From JBFKOL01 sp041628815 (GTDB lineage Bacteria; Bacteroidota; Bacteroidia; Chitinophagales; Saprospiraceae), in assembly GCA_041628815.1 (NCBI GenBank), contig JBFKOL010000027.1, positions 1-22,454 of the forward strand: a stretch of DNA of 22,454 bases, in the 5' to 3' direction. Made by a program: the position numbers and the translations under genes. This document shows, one piece after another, positions 7,269 through 15,703 of this stretch (its first letter is position 1; every line of letters begins with the position of its first letter). The notes under the pieces were generated by a model, which searched no databases, was not told where the DNA came from, and worked only from the letters and a program-made list of their open reading frames with translations.

Positions 7269-8330
7269 ATGAAATTGGCAGTCTTGTTTCTATTCACAAG
7301 GGGTCTGTTGTGTGATCATATAAACCCAACTGTGCCGTTCCATCTGTATCAGGGAAGGAGAACACCCTACGTGACCCTCTTTAATTTGATTCCTTTATAC
7401 CTACGGATCGGAATTAATGTTGCCTTAGCACAGGGGGTAATGGCGTCTCATCCAGTAGGCATAAATTTGTTATACTATGAAACATTTGCCCAGGCTGAAA
7501 TTGAAAGCAAATCAACAGGAAACACCGTAGACGGCTATAGCTACAATCCGCATGAAAACTTTATAAGTCGCTCACGCCAAGGTAATCTGCCCAGTCCACC
7601 AAGAACTATCTATCATCAACTCGTCACTTTTGTAGACACCCTTCCAGAAAATGTATTCAAAGTTGAAGAAATGTTTACGGTCGCAGAACAAATGCCTTTG
7701 TTCCCCGGCACTTCGGATAAAAAAGATTCTGATACAGCCTTTCTGAACTTCATTGTCACCAACATACGTTATCCCGAGCCCGCCTTGAAGGCGGGAATCG
7801 AAGGGCGTGTATACGTTCAATTTGTTGTGACAGAACAAGGACGAATCGAAGGGATCAGGACAGTACAGAGCTTAGAAGGAGGCTGTGACGAAGAAGCCAA
7901 AAGAGTCATTGCTATGATCAATGACCTCCCCAAGTCTTGGACGCCAGGGATTCAGCGAGGAAAAAAGATAAGGGTACCTTTGACCATGCCCGTTACTTTC
8001 AGCATTGATGCCTCAAAGGATATCAATCCCGAACAGGTGTCAGCAACCAAATACGCATATGATACCATCGTCACTTTTGACCCGGTCACTTTTTCAGAGA
8101 CAATTACGGTCCGTCAAAGACTTCAAAAACCACCGATTGATGCCGGCCGATATAAAATCAAACCCCTGGTTATCATCGATGGCAAAAAAATGCCCCGGGA
8201 CTTCGATCTGAACTCGTTGGAGATATCACAAATCGAGTCCATCGACGTCATCAAAGATTTCAAAGCACATGAGCTATACGGAGAAGAAGGGAAAAACGGG
8301 GTCATCGCGATCAAGCTGAAACGCGAATGA
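7269..8330 (+). CDS. TonB C-terminal domain fused to a SusC-like plug segment
   Basis: A 353-residue protein with two recognisable parts. Residues about 137-247 are a TonB C-terminal domain: VAEQMPLFPG, NIRYPEPALKAGIEGRVYVQ, GGCDEEAKRVIAMI and WTPGIQRGKKIRVPLTMPV. Residues about 298-350 look like the end of a TonB-dependent receptor plug: PLVIIDGKKM, then ISQIESIDVIKDFKAHELYG and GKNGVIAIKLK. In Bacteroidota, M56/BlaR1-type membrane proteins combine these domains, but here the first 120 residues contain no HExxH motif, no clear membrane helix and no standard signal peptide, so the protein may be a decayed or trimmed relative. TonB normally passes ion-motive-force energy to outer-membrane receptors. 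The start is uncertain: ATG 7269 has no Shine-Dalgarno, and TTG 7254 is coupled to the leader ORF. Confidence 0.75.
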   Translation: MKLAVLFLFTRGLLCDHINPTVPFHLYQGRRTPYVTLFNLIPLYLRIGINVALAQGVMASHPVGINLLYYETFAQAEIESKSTGNTVDGYSYNPHENFISRSRQGNLPSPPRTIYHQLVTFVDTLPENVFKVEEMFTVAEQMPLFPGTSDKKDSDTAFLNFIVTNIRYPEPALKAGIEGRVYVQFVVTEQGRIEGIRTVQSLEGGCDEEAKRVIAMINDLPKSWTPGIQRGKKIRVPLTMPVTFSIDASKDINPEQVSATKYAYDTIVTFDPVTFSETITVRQRLQKPPIDAGRYKIKPLVIIDGKKMPRDFDLNSLEISQIESIDVIKDFKAHELYGEEGKNGVIAIKLKRE

Positions 8331-8350
8331 GCTATATCGCACTCAGTATA

Positions 8351-8485
8351 TCAGCTTGATAAAAACTGGAAATTTTGATTGTATATCCAGATCAGCATAA
8401 TGATGAAGAGGAAGAAATACACAAAAAACCAGACCATGCAGTTGCCCTTTCCTTTGTAATCGATTTCTTCGTGTCCGCCAGACAT
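8351..8485 (-). CDS. Small single-pass membrane protein, 44 residues
   Basis: A short minus-strand gene encoding 44 residues. It begins with a hydrophilic stretch, MSGGHEEIDYKGKGN (1-15), followed by a strongly hydrophobic aromatic helix at about 17-35 (starting MVWFFVYFF), an Asn/Gln turn and a short polar tail ending in SS before TGA. The composition is what a real small membrane protein shows: an acidic/basic head, one clean transmembrane segment, and no in-frame stop or rare-codon run. It lies 70 bases downstream of the aminopeptidase P gene on the same strand and could be cotranscribed, and it is convergent with the TonB/plug gene with a 20-base gap. No family is recognised and no function is proposed. 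The main doubt is its length, and no Shine-Dalgarno is visible. Confidence 0.6.
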   Translation of the reverse strand: MSGGHEEIDYKGKGNCMVWFFVYFFLFIIMLIWIYNQNFQFLSS

Positions 8486-8555
8486 AAATCAAAGTTTAAT
8501 TTCGCTGCAAAGAAAACATATTCCGTACACATCGGCCAACAGAACGTACAACAAT

Positions 8556-10328
8556 TTAGATCGAAACACATTTTTCACGAAGCCATGCTTTGTGATCATC
8601 ATCCAGATGAGGAGCAAGCCTCTCATAGACCTCAACGTGATAATCGTTGATCCAATGCTTTTCTTCCAAGGTCAGCAGATCCAGTTGAATCAATGACGCA
8701 TCAAAAGGAAAAAGGGTCATATGCTCGTGCCGAAGATATCCTTTTTGTTCGTCTGAGACCACCAACAACAAATTCTCGAGACGGATACCGTAATATCCTT
8801 CTTTATAAAATCCTGGTTCGTTAGAACTTAGCATTCCTTCCTTCAATACTGTGACAGCTCTTCCTGAAGTGCCATAGGAATATCCCTGGGGACCTTCGTG
8901 TACATTGAGGAAGTAACCTACCCCGTGCCCGGTCCCATGTCCGTAATTTTTACCGTCGGACCATAGAAATTGCCGGGCCAAAGTATCGAGCTGTACACCG
9001 GCCGTTCCCCGAGGAAAGCGAACCTTATCCAGGGCGATGTGGCCTTTTAAAACCAAGGTAAAATCACGTCGAACTTCGTTAGAAGGATCGGATAGCGCGA
9101 TCGTTCGGGTGATATCGGTGGTGCCATCAATGTACTGTCCACCTGTATCACAAAGGAGAATTCCCTCGGGTCGGATATCTGCCGAACCGTTCTCTGGAGG
9201 GCGGTAATGTACAATGGCTCCGTTGGCATTATAACCGATGATGGCGGGAAAGCTCTCACCAAAGTAACCTTCGCGGTTGCTGCGGCATTCTATAATCTTC
9301 CTTGAAAATTCGTATTCGCTGACCGTGCGACCTTTCAGCGTGTCTTCAAGCCATTTAAAAGCATGGGTTAAAGCGATTCCATCTTTGACCATGGAATCCC
9401 TGATGTGCATTATTTCGACTTTCTGTTTACAAGCCTTCATCGTGGAAGGAATGGACTTGCCTTCCCTGACCAGCTTTTTATCAAACTGTTGGAATATCTG
9501 GCTGTTACACAAAGCAGGGTCAATTAATATCTGTTCATCTACCATCACCCGGAGATCATACGCCTTGCGGTAAGGAGCGACGAAAACCCCATCTCTTTCC
9601 AATTCGCGAACCAAAACATTCGAAATCTTTTCCGTATCAACCATGAGATAAGTTTCCTCATGCCCGATGAGGCAAAAACCATAAAAAACGGGGTTGTATG
9701 GCACATCCTTTCCCCGCAGGTTCAAAGTCCAAGCCACATCATCAAGCATGGTCAGCAAGTGCCATTCCACATCGCTTTGACGCATCTCCTCGCGAATTCG
9801 TGATAATTTATCTTTCCTCGGCATACCAGCATAACGGACGTCAAACTCGAATATCTTGGCCGACGGAAGTGCAGGACGCAAATCCCAAGAATCGTAATGG
9901 CCTGTAAAATCTGTAACCATATTTGCGTTTTCCCCATGGATCATCTTCTTTAATTCGCGCACTTCCTTCATCGAAAACAGCGATCCGTCCATTCCAACAC
10001 GGTCTCCTTCTCTCAAGATATTATAGAGCCATTTCCTATAAGTAGTTTTGGTGTCATGAACCTCATGTAGTTCAATGGGAGTATCTTTCAGCTCGTTACG
10101 CGCCTGAATAAAGTATCTGGAATCCGTCCATAGTCCCACATGATTCATAGAAATAACGACAGTGCCTGCAGAACCTGTAAAGCCGCTGCACCAAGATATT
10201 ACCTTCCAATGGTCTGCAAGATATTCACTCAAATGGGGATCACTCTGCGGGATGATCAGGTGATTTAAGTCTTCTTTTCGCATGCGTTCTCTAATGAGTA
10301 GAATTTTATTTTTTAAAGATTGGCACAT
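8556..10328 (-). CDS. Aminopeptidase P (Xaa-Pro aminopeptidase, M24B), three-domain type
   Basis: A cytoplasmic metallopeptidase that removes the N-terminal residue from peptides with proline at position 2. The 590-residue length matches the long, three-domain form (like cytosolic eukaryotic aminopeptidase P) rather than the roughly 440-residue E. coli PepP. Two creatinase-like N-terminal domains occupy about 1-310; the first has SDPHLSEYLADHW and TDSRYF. The C-terminal pita-bread domain carries the full two-metal ligand set: Asp394 (LLCDTG), Asp405 (DGTTDIT), His468 (GHGTGHGVG), Glu504 (SSNEPG) and Glu518 (GIRLEN). The spacing closely follows the eukaryotic enzyme, and His374 in AIVHYRP is also conserved. 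No signal peptide is present. ATG 10328 is the natural start. The gene is divergent from rpoN across 161 bases and may be cotranscribed with the small membrane protein downstream. Confidence 0.95.
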   Translation of the reverse strand: MCQSLKNKILLIRERMRKEDLNHLIIPQSDPHLSEYLADHWKVISWCSGFTGSAGTVVISMNHVGLWTDSRYFIQARNELKDTPIELHEVHDTKTTYRKWLYNILREGDRVGMDGSLFSMKEVRELKKMIHGENANMVTDFTGHYDSWDLRPALPSAKIFEFDVRYAGMPRKDKLSRIREEMRQSDVEWHLLTMLDDVAWTLNLRGKDVPYNPVFYGFCLIGHEETYLMVDTEKISNVLVRELERDGVFVAPYRKAYDLRVMVDEQILIDPALCNSQIFQQFDKKLVREGKSIPSTMKACKQKVEIMHIRDSMVKDGIALTHAFKWLEDTLKGRTVSEYEFSRKIIECRSNREGYFGESFPAIIGYNANGAIVHYRPPENGSADIRPEGILLCDTGGQYIDGTTDITRTIALSDPSNEVRRDFTLVLKGHIALDKVRFPRGTAGVQLDTLARQFLWSDGKNYGHGTGHGVGYFLNVHEGPQGYSYGTSGRAVTVLKEGMLSSNEPGFYKEGYYGIRLENLLLVVSDEQKGYLRHEHMTLFPFDASLIQLDLLTLEEKHWINDYHVEVYERLAPHLDDDHKAWLREKCVSI

Positions 10329-10381
10329 AATTTGTTATTTATCAATAATCTGTATATTGCATTTTATTGTAATATGTTCTT

Positions 10382-10489
10382 GAAGGGATGCCTTCCTGCT
10401 AAAACCAACCGCGAGAGAACTGAAAGTTCTAATCAATTGTTTAATTCCTGGGAGATCACCGTTCCCATGCCTTAATTTAGCAGGATCAC
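10382..10489 (+). promoter_or_regulatory. Structured rpoN leader, possible three-way junction hiding the ribosome binding site
   Basis: A perfect 10-base inverted repeat, TCCTGCTAAA at 10394-10403 and TTTAGCAGGA at 10476-10485, encloses two more stems: AGAACT/AGTTCT at 10416-10421 and 10425-10430 (GAA loop), and TGGGA/TCCCA at 10449-10453 and 10463-10467. The closing stem's 3' arm contains the AGGA that lies 4 bases before the rpoN ATG. A competing hairpin, GAAGG/CCTTC at 10382-10386 and 10391-10395, overlaps the closing stem by 2 bases. The base pairing is read directly; folding in the cell and regulation are inference. Confidence 0.5.
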
Positions 10490-11995
10490 ATGTTAAAACA
10501 GAGATTATCTCAAAAAATGATTCAAAAGCTGTCTCCACAACAGATTCAGCTGATGAAATTATTACAGATTCCGACAGCCTCTCTGGATCAGCGAATCAAA
10601 GAAGAGTTGGAGTCCAACCCTGCCCTGGAAGAAAGCGAAGATTACGACGAGGTATTTGACCTGAACGAAGGAATTCGCGAAAAAGAAGAAAACGACAACA
10701 AAGAGGAGGACAATTACGAACTGGATGATTACCTCAAAGAATACATCGAAGATGATCCCATCACCTACAGGCTGAAAAACGACTATGCGGCAGTTGATGA
10801 AACCAAGGCCATACCTATAGCCATGGCCAATAGTTTTCACGAGCACCTGCAACTGCAACTTGGAATGATAGAGTTCGAAAATGAAACCGACGAGAAAATT
10901 GCCCATCAGATTGTAGGTAGTATTGACGAGGATGGATACTTGCGCCGGGAATCCGAAGCATTGGCCGATGATTTGCTTTTTACGCAAAACATCGAAACCA
11001 CTGAACAAGACATTAAGAGGGTACTTCGTGTCGTGCAGGAGCTCGATCCAGTCGGGATAGCAGCCCGTGATCTTAGGGAATCCCTGATGATTCAACTCCA
11101 AAGTCGAATAGAGAAGGAAACAAATTCCTGCAAGCTTCAGGTCAAAAAACTATCACTGAGAATTCTTGATAAGTACTTCGAAGAATTTTCCAAAAAACAC
11201 TACAACCGGCTGAAAAGATCTCTTTCTCTTTCGGAAAGTGAACTCAAAGAGGCCATAGAAGAAATTTTAAAGCTGAATCCAAAACCAGCCAGTGCTTTTA
11301 CAAGCGGTCAGGACGGAGGACGAAACGCAGTAAACCAGTACATCGTCCCCGATTTTATCATTACCAATCGCGATGGTGAACTGGAACTCACGCTGAACAA
11401 TAAGAACGCCCCGGACCTGAGAATTAACGATCACTACATGGATATTCTCAAAGGGTATAAGGATTCAACCAAAGGTCGACGGTCGACCAAACAGGAAAAG
11501 GAGGCTGTCATGTTTGTCAAACAAAAGATCGACTCGGCTAAGTGGTTCATCGATGCAATTAAACAGCGCCAGGAAACACTGTACAATACCATGTACACCA
11601 TCATGCAATACCAGTCTGAGTATTTTAAAAGTGGCGATGAAAAAAGGATCAAACCTATGATTCTCAAGGATATCGCCGAGGTCACGGGCCTGGATATTTC
11701 AACCGTCTCCAGGGTGGCCAACAGCAAATTTGTTCAAACAGAATTCGGAACAAGGCGATTGAAAGACTTTTTCTCTGAATCCATTCAGACGCAGTCAGGA
11801 GAAGAGGTATCAACCTTGGAAGTCAAGAATATTCTTTCAGAAATGGTGGAATCCGAAAACAAGAAAAAGCCTTTGTCTGATGAGAAACTGAAAAACATGC
11901 TTCAGAAGCGAGGTTATAACATCGCCCGCAGGACCGTGGCGAAGTACCGCGAGCAGCTGAACATACCGGTAGCACGCCTCAGGAAACAGCTCTGA
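10490..11995 (+). CDS. rpoN: RNA polymerase sigma-54 factor
   Basis: Sigma-54 directs RNA polymerase to -24/-12 promoters and needs an AAA+ activator to open them. The 501-residue product has all regions: the Gln/Leu-rich region I (MLKQRLSQKMIQKLSPQQIQ and following, about 1-48), an unusually acidic region II (about 50-95, rich in Glu and Asp), the core-binding domain (about 125-310), a helix-turn-helix (LKDIAEVTGLDISTVSRVAN, about 385-404), and the intact RpoN box ARRTVAKYRE at 479-488. The start follows AGGA with 4-base spacing. The leader can fold into a three-way junction that pairs this AGGA. No bacterial enhancer-binding protein gene is in the window. The 3' end overlaps the convergent O-antigen-ligase-like gene by 17 bases. 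Confidence 0.97.
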   Translation: MLKQRLSQKMIQKLSPQQIQLMKLLQIPTASLDQRIKEELESNPALEESEDYDEVFDLNEGIREKEENDNKEEDNYELDDYLKEYIEDDPITYRLKNDYAAVDETKAIPIAMANSFHEHLQLQLGMIEFENETDEKIAHQIVGSIDEDGYLRRESEALADDLLFTQNIETTEQDIKRVLRVVQELDPVGIAARDLRESLMIQLQSRIEKETNSCKLQVKKLSLRILDKYFEEFSKKHYNRLKRSLSLSESELKEAIEEILKLNPKPASAFTSGQDGGRNAVNQYIVPDFIITNRDGELELTLNNKNAPDLRINDHYMDILKGYKDSTKGRRSTKQEKEAVMFVKQKIDSAKWFIDAIKQRQETLYNTMYTIMQYQSEYFKSGDEKRIKPMILKDIAEVTGLDISTVSRVANSKFVQTEFGTRRLKDFFSESIQTQSGEEVSTLEVKNILSEMVESENKKKPLSDEKLKNMLQKRGYNIARRTVAKYREQLNIPVARLRKQL

Positions 11996-13187
11996 CCTGT
12001 TTTGCCCTTGAGGACACCCAACTCAGCGCGAACAAAAGAAAAAACGCGATGGTTGCGGATCTCTCAACACTGTTTTCCACCAAGAAAGAAATTCCAAAAT
12101 TGAGATACAACAGTTTTAACATCAAAGGACTGTTCCTTCCAAGTACAATCAAAGGCCCAAAAAAGCCCGTCAGGAATATCGCAAGCCCCACTACACCTCC
12201 TGACCCGGCCATGTGCAAGAACTGATTGTGCGGAAGCATGCGGAGGTCGGATCTTTCGAATGATGATGCATACAGATTTGTACTCTCCCTTCTGAAATCG
12301 CCAATGCCGGTACCCATGAGCGGGTATGATTTGAACAATTGCCAGCCGGCCTGCAGGGTGACCCATCTGTCGGAATCGGAGTACCCTTTTCCACCATCTT
12401 TCCGGAACATCTCCCAATCGTATTGAACATAGGCCCACTTCTGGTTCAAAGTAGGAATAAACCTTATGGTTGAGATTCCAATGAAACCCAAAGCAGCCAA
12501 TAAGACTATGAATCGGAATTTGCTGCGTACAAAGTGAAAAGCGAGGACAGCAAGACTTGCGTAGACAATGACAAGACCCGTTCGGACTGCTACCAGGTGC
12601 ATCAAAATAAATATCCACACTCCGGCTGCTAACCAGGCATTTTTCCAGGGATCCTGGTCCTTTCCTGTTAAATAAAGCCAGGCTGCGGTAGTCACAGCAT
12701 AGGCATTCAACATACTGAACATGACATGTCCAATGGGTGTTGGGACTGGCTGCCCTCTTGATATTGCCCCAATGATCTCCTGATAATGACCCATTATCCA
12801 GATGGCCACCGGAACGAATGCCATCATCATGACCAATACAAACCACTGATGCAATCTTCGGACCCAGCTTTCCTGAAATCGATCGAGCAGGTAAATGGAC
12901 AGGGGCATTATGAGAAATGGAAGTTTTATATTAAGATGGTGAAGCCACTGAGCCTTATCAGTTGAATTGATTCCAGACAACGCGACGCCAACAAATACCA
13001 GTGTAAAAAGTGCATATTCGGGATTCCGCACAAAGTCATAGAGTCTTCGGTACGACATAACAGTGGCTGATGCGATTAAAATCGCAGCCATACCAAGGGT
13101 GGTAACCGACCTGGAATACAACAATGCGGGTACCATGGCGACGATAATCCACCTGGCCCAAATATCCGTTTTGTCAGAAAACTTCAT
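11979..13187 (-). CDS. O-antigen ligase-like (Wzy_C family) membrane protein
   Basis: A 402-residue integral inner-membrane protein with about ten to twelve hydrophobic helices and one large periplasmic loop. The loop and flanks show the Wzy_C/WaaL pattern: AVRTGLVIVYASL before it, then QKWAYVQYDWEMFRKDGG, SDRWVTLQAGWQLF and YPLMGTGIGDFR, and finally LPHNQFLHMAGSGGVVGLAI with a conserved His. Family members join undecaprenol-linked glycans to an acceptor such as lipid A core or protein, or polymerise O-units; which applies here is unknown because no glycan cluster is nearby. The start is uncertain: ATG 13187 begins just before the first helix, whereas upstream in-frame starts (13217, 13256 and a TTG at 13352) would run into the pheS promoter or gene. 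The gene's end overlaps rpoN by 17 bases. Confidence 0.85.
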   Translation of the reverse strand: MKFSDKTDIWARWIIVAMVPALLYSRSVTTLGMAAILIASATVMSYRRLYDFVRNPEYALFTLVFVGVALSGINSTDKAQWLHHLNIKLPFLIMPLSIYLLDRFQESWVRRLHQWFVLVMMMAFVPVAIWIMGHYQEIIGAISRGQPVPTPIGHVMFSMLNAYAVTTAAWLYLTGKDQDPWKNAWLAAGVWIFILMHLVAVRTGLVIVYASLAVLAFHFVRSKFRFIVLLAALGFIGISTIRFIPTLNQKWAYVQYDWEMFRKDGGKGYSDSDRWVTLQAGWQLFKSYPLMGTGIGDFRRESTNLYASSFERSDLRMLPHNQFLHMAGSGGVVGLAIFLTGFFGPLIVLGRNSPLMLKLLYLNFGISFLVENSVERSATIAFFLLFALSWVSSRAKQVRAVS

Positions 13188-13282
13188 ATTGTTGAAATGC
13201 AGAACGGAAGATAACATTAGTCGATGAAAGCAAGATCCCCAGTTTAGAATCGACATAAAGCACATCTGGGAGACCATTTTAT

Positions 13283-13290
13283 TACCTTTG
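13283..13290 (+). promoter_or_regulatory. Bacteroidota-type -7 element for pheS-hisS-gatA
   Basis: TACCTTTG followed by CACC matches TAnnTTTG exactly. It lies 21 bases before the pheS ATG at 13312, implying a leader of about 14-16 bases. No clear -33 TTTG was seen at 19-21 bases upstream. It is the only promoter candidate seen for the three-gene operon. Confidence 0.6.
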
Positions 13291-13311
13291 CACCTCACAA
13301 CGGAATCTTTT

Positions 13312-14349
13312 ATGTCACAGGACGTTTTCACCAAATTGGTAACACTGGTCAATGAGATTGAAGAAGTGGAAATTGGGGATGCCGATGAGCTCGAAAAATT
13401 CAGAATCCGTTATCTAGGAAGCAAGAACATCCTCAAACCCCTTTCTTCTGAGATCCGTAATGTCCCGCCAGATAGAAGAAAAGAATTTGGGATTCTTGTC
13501 AACAAGATCAAATCCTTAGCACAAGACAAGTTTTCTACAACACAACGTCATCTTCAGAATGGCCGGTCCGACGACGAAAGAACCGACTTGGATCTCACCG
13601 CCCCACCACGCGAACCATTTGTCGGATCCATCCATCCGGTTTCACTTGTGATGAATAAGATTGTCGATATTTTTGCCCAGATTGGATTTTCAGTTGCTGA
13701 AGACCGTGAAATAGAGGATGACTGGCACAATTTCACCGCACTTAATACACCTGAACATCACCCGGCACGGGATATGCAGGATACGTTCTATCTGAAGGAT
13801 TCGCACGATTTGTTACTCAGGACACACACTTCATCGGTACAATCGCGATTGATGACTTCCCAGAGGCCACCAATACGCATTGTAGCGCCGGGCAGGGTTT
13901 TCAGGAATGAAACCATCTCCGCGCGTTCGCATTGTCAGTTTCACCAGGTAGAAGGACTCTATGTGGATAAGGGCGTCAGTTTTGCCGATATGAAGCAAAC
14001 CCTGATGTTGTACGCGCGTGCCATGTATGGTCCAGAAGCGGTTATCAGGCTTAGGCCCAGCTATTTCCCGTTTACAGAACCCAGCGCTGAAATGGACGTA
14101 TATTGGGGCCTAAACAGTGAACGCGATTACCGGATCACAAAGGGTACCGGATGGCTTGAAATTCTTGGATGTGGAATGGTGGATCCCAACGTACTTGAAA
14201 ACTGTGGTATAGATCCAGAAATCTACACAGGTTTTGCCTTCGGAATGGGCATCGAACGGCAGGCCATGTTACAATACAGGGTCGGCGATATCCGTATGTT
14301 CTTCGAAAACGATACCAGATTTCTCAAACAATTCCGGTCCGCTAAGTAA
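13312..14349 (+). CDS. pheS: Phenylalanyl-tRNA synthetase alpha subunit
   Basis: Catalytic subunit of the (alpha-beta)2 enzyme that charges tRNA(Phe). The 345 residues are of usual length: an N-terminal coiled-coil arm (about 1-85), which contacts tRNA, and a class II catalytic domain. Motif 2 FRNETISARSHCQFHQVEGL starts at residue 197, and the C-terminal part has GTGWLEILGCGMVDP and motif 3 GFAFGMGIERQAM at about 307-319. The start is ATG 13312 (MSQDVFTK); an in-frame TTG 24 bases upstream lies inside the promoter and is rejected. The beta subunit gene pheT is not adjacent, so the partner must be encoded elsewhere. The gene heads a compact operon with hisS, whose ATG is 4 bases after the pheS stop. 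Confidence 0.97.
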   Translation: MSQDVFTKLVTLVNEIEEVEIGDADELEKFRIRYLGSKNILKPLSSEIRNVPPDRRKEFGILVNKIKSLAQDKFSTTQRHLQNGRSDDERTDLDLTAPPREPFVGSIHPVSLVMNKIVDIFAQIGFSVAEDREIEDDWHNFTALNTPEHHPARDMQDTFYLKDSHDLLLRTHTSSVQSRLMTSQRPPIRIVAPGRVFRNETISARSHCQFHQVEGLYVDKGVSFADMKQTLMLYARAMYGPEAVIRLRPSYFPFTEPSAEMDVYWGLNSERDYRITKGTGWLEILGCGMVDPNVLENCGIDPEIYTGFAFGMGIERQAMLQYRVGDIRMFFENDTRFLKQFRSAK

Positions 14350-14353
14350 GCAA

Positions 14354-15703
14354 ATGGTCAAGCCATCGATTCCAAAGGGTACCCGAGATTTTTTGCCCGA
14401 TGAAGTGAATAAACGAAAGTTTTTATTCCAGACCATCGAAGATGTATTCAGGCGTTATGGCTATCTACCAATAGAAACGGCCGCCATGGAAAATCTTTCC
14501 ACGCTCACCGGGAAATACGGTGACGAAGGTGAGAAGCTACTTTTCAAAATATTAAATAACGGTGATTACCTGGCAAAGGCCGATGAAAAGGCGCTTCGGG
14601 ACAGAGATTCGTCCCGCCTGTTGCCAACCATTAGCAAGCGTGGTCTGAGATATGACCTGACAGTGCCTTTTGCACGGTACGTTGTGATGCATCAAAACGA
14701 CTTGCAGTTTCCATTCAAACGGTTTCAGATACAACCTGTTTGGCGTGCTGACAGGCCTCAAAAGGGAAGGTACCAGGAATTTTATCAATGCGATGTGGAT
14801 GTCGTTGGATCGGAATCACTCATGTATGAAGCGGAGCTTGTAAAAATTTATGACGACGTTTTCACTGCCTTGGGCGTGGAGGTTATCATAAAGGTCAATC
14901 ACAGGCGGGTATTAATGGGTATTGCGCGAGCCTTCGGGCAACTGGAACAATTCAATACATTCGCGGCCATCATTGACAAACTTGACAAAATTGGTGAAGA
15001 CGGGGTCAAAAAGGAACTGGGGCATATGGGATTTTCCGATGAAGATTGCACCCGGTTATTTCAATGTTTGAATTGCCCCGACATCTCGTCTTTGCTTGCC
15101 CTTGTTGACACCAATGAAGACCTCGACAGGGGTGTTGAGGAATTGAGGACATTCTATGAATTTTTCGACCTGTTGGATTGTAACAACGAAGTGGTCCTAG
15201 ATCTGACACTGGCCAGAGGGCTCGGCTATTACACAGGGTGTATTTTTGAAGTTAAAGCAAAGAACGTTGAAATGGGCAGCATTGGAGGAGGCGGAAGGTA
15301 TTCCAATCTGACTGAGTCATTCGGTTTGTCCAATATGCCGGGTGTAGGAATATCTTTTGGTGCAGAGAGAATTTTTGATGTTATGGAAAGCCTCGGTTTA
15401 TTTAAAGACCTTCATGGACTTTATGTAAAGATTATTTTCCTTGCCTTTGACAAGGACTCACATCAATATGCGTTCAGGCATGTCAGTAAACTTCGCAGCG
15501 AAGGATATGCGGCCGATATGTACCCGGAACCAGCAAAATTCAAAAAACAGATGAAATATGCTTCAGCCCAGGGATATCGGTATGTTGTAATCGTGGGATC
15601 AAATGAACTCTCTGCCGGAAAATTTACCCTTCGCAATATGCTCTCTGGAGAGCAGCACATGTGTGATTTGGAAGAAATTGTGGAAATACTTGCCAGTAAA
15701 TGA
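14354..15703 (+). CDS. hisS: Histidyl-tRNA synthetase
   Basis: A class IIa synthetase that charges tRNA(His). The 449-residue product starts with MVKPSIPKGTRDFLPDE, the typical PKGTRD N-terminus. Motif 2 lies at about 122-148 (FQIQPVWRADRPQKGRYQEF), and the histidine-specific LARGLGYYTG at about 286-295. Motif 3 is GGGGRYSNL followed by GVGISFGAERI, and the C-terminal anticodon-binding domain covers about 350-449. ATG 14354 was chosen because the longer reading frame upstream merely overlaps pheS in another frame. The gene sits 4 bases after pheS and its stop overlaps the gatA start as ATGA, so translation of the three genes is probably coupled. Confidence 0.97.
   Translation: MVKPSIPKGTRDFLPDEVNKRKFLFQTIEDVFRRYGYLPIETAAMENLSTLTGKYGDEGEKLLFKILNNGDYLAKADEKALRDRDSSRLLPTISKRGLRYDLTVPFARYVVMHQNDLQFPFKRFQIQPVWRADRPQKGRYQEFYQCDVDVVGSESLMYEAELVKIYDDVFTALGVEVIIKVNHRRVLMGIARAFGQLEQFNTFAAIIDKLDKIGEDGVKKELGHMGFSDEDCTRLFQCLNCPDISSLLALVDTNEDLDRGVEELRTFYEFFDLLDCNNEVVLDLTLARGLGYYTGCIFEVKAKNVEMGSIGGGGRYSNLTESFGLSNMPGVGISFGAERIFDVMESLGLFKDLHGLYVKIIFLAFDKDSHQYAFRHVSKLRSEGYAADMYPEPAKFKKQMKYASAQGYRYVVIVGSNELSAGKFTLRNMLSGEQHMCDLEEIVEILASK

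Noticed and set aside
10562..11101. 179-codon minus-strand frame opposite rpoN
   Set aside because: Its Phe/Val-rich stretch is just the complement of the acidic Glu/Asp-rich region II of sigma-54.
11474..11488. Perfect 15-base palindrome GGTCGACGGTCGACC in rpoN
   Set aside because: It encodes a normal GRRST segment in the middle of the gene, has no second copy, and is too short to claim a function.
12064..12846. 260-codon minus-strand frame inside the O-antigen-ligase-like gene
   Set aside because: It is an alternative frame of the same strand; its product is rich in Cys, His and Trp without domains, while the main frame has a coherent membrane topology and Wzy_C motifs.
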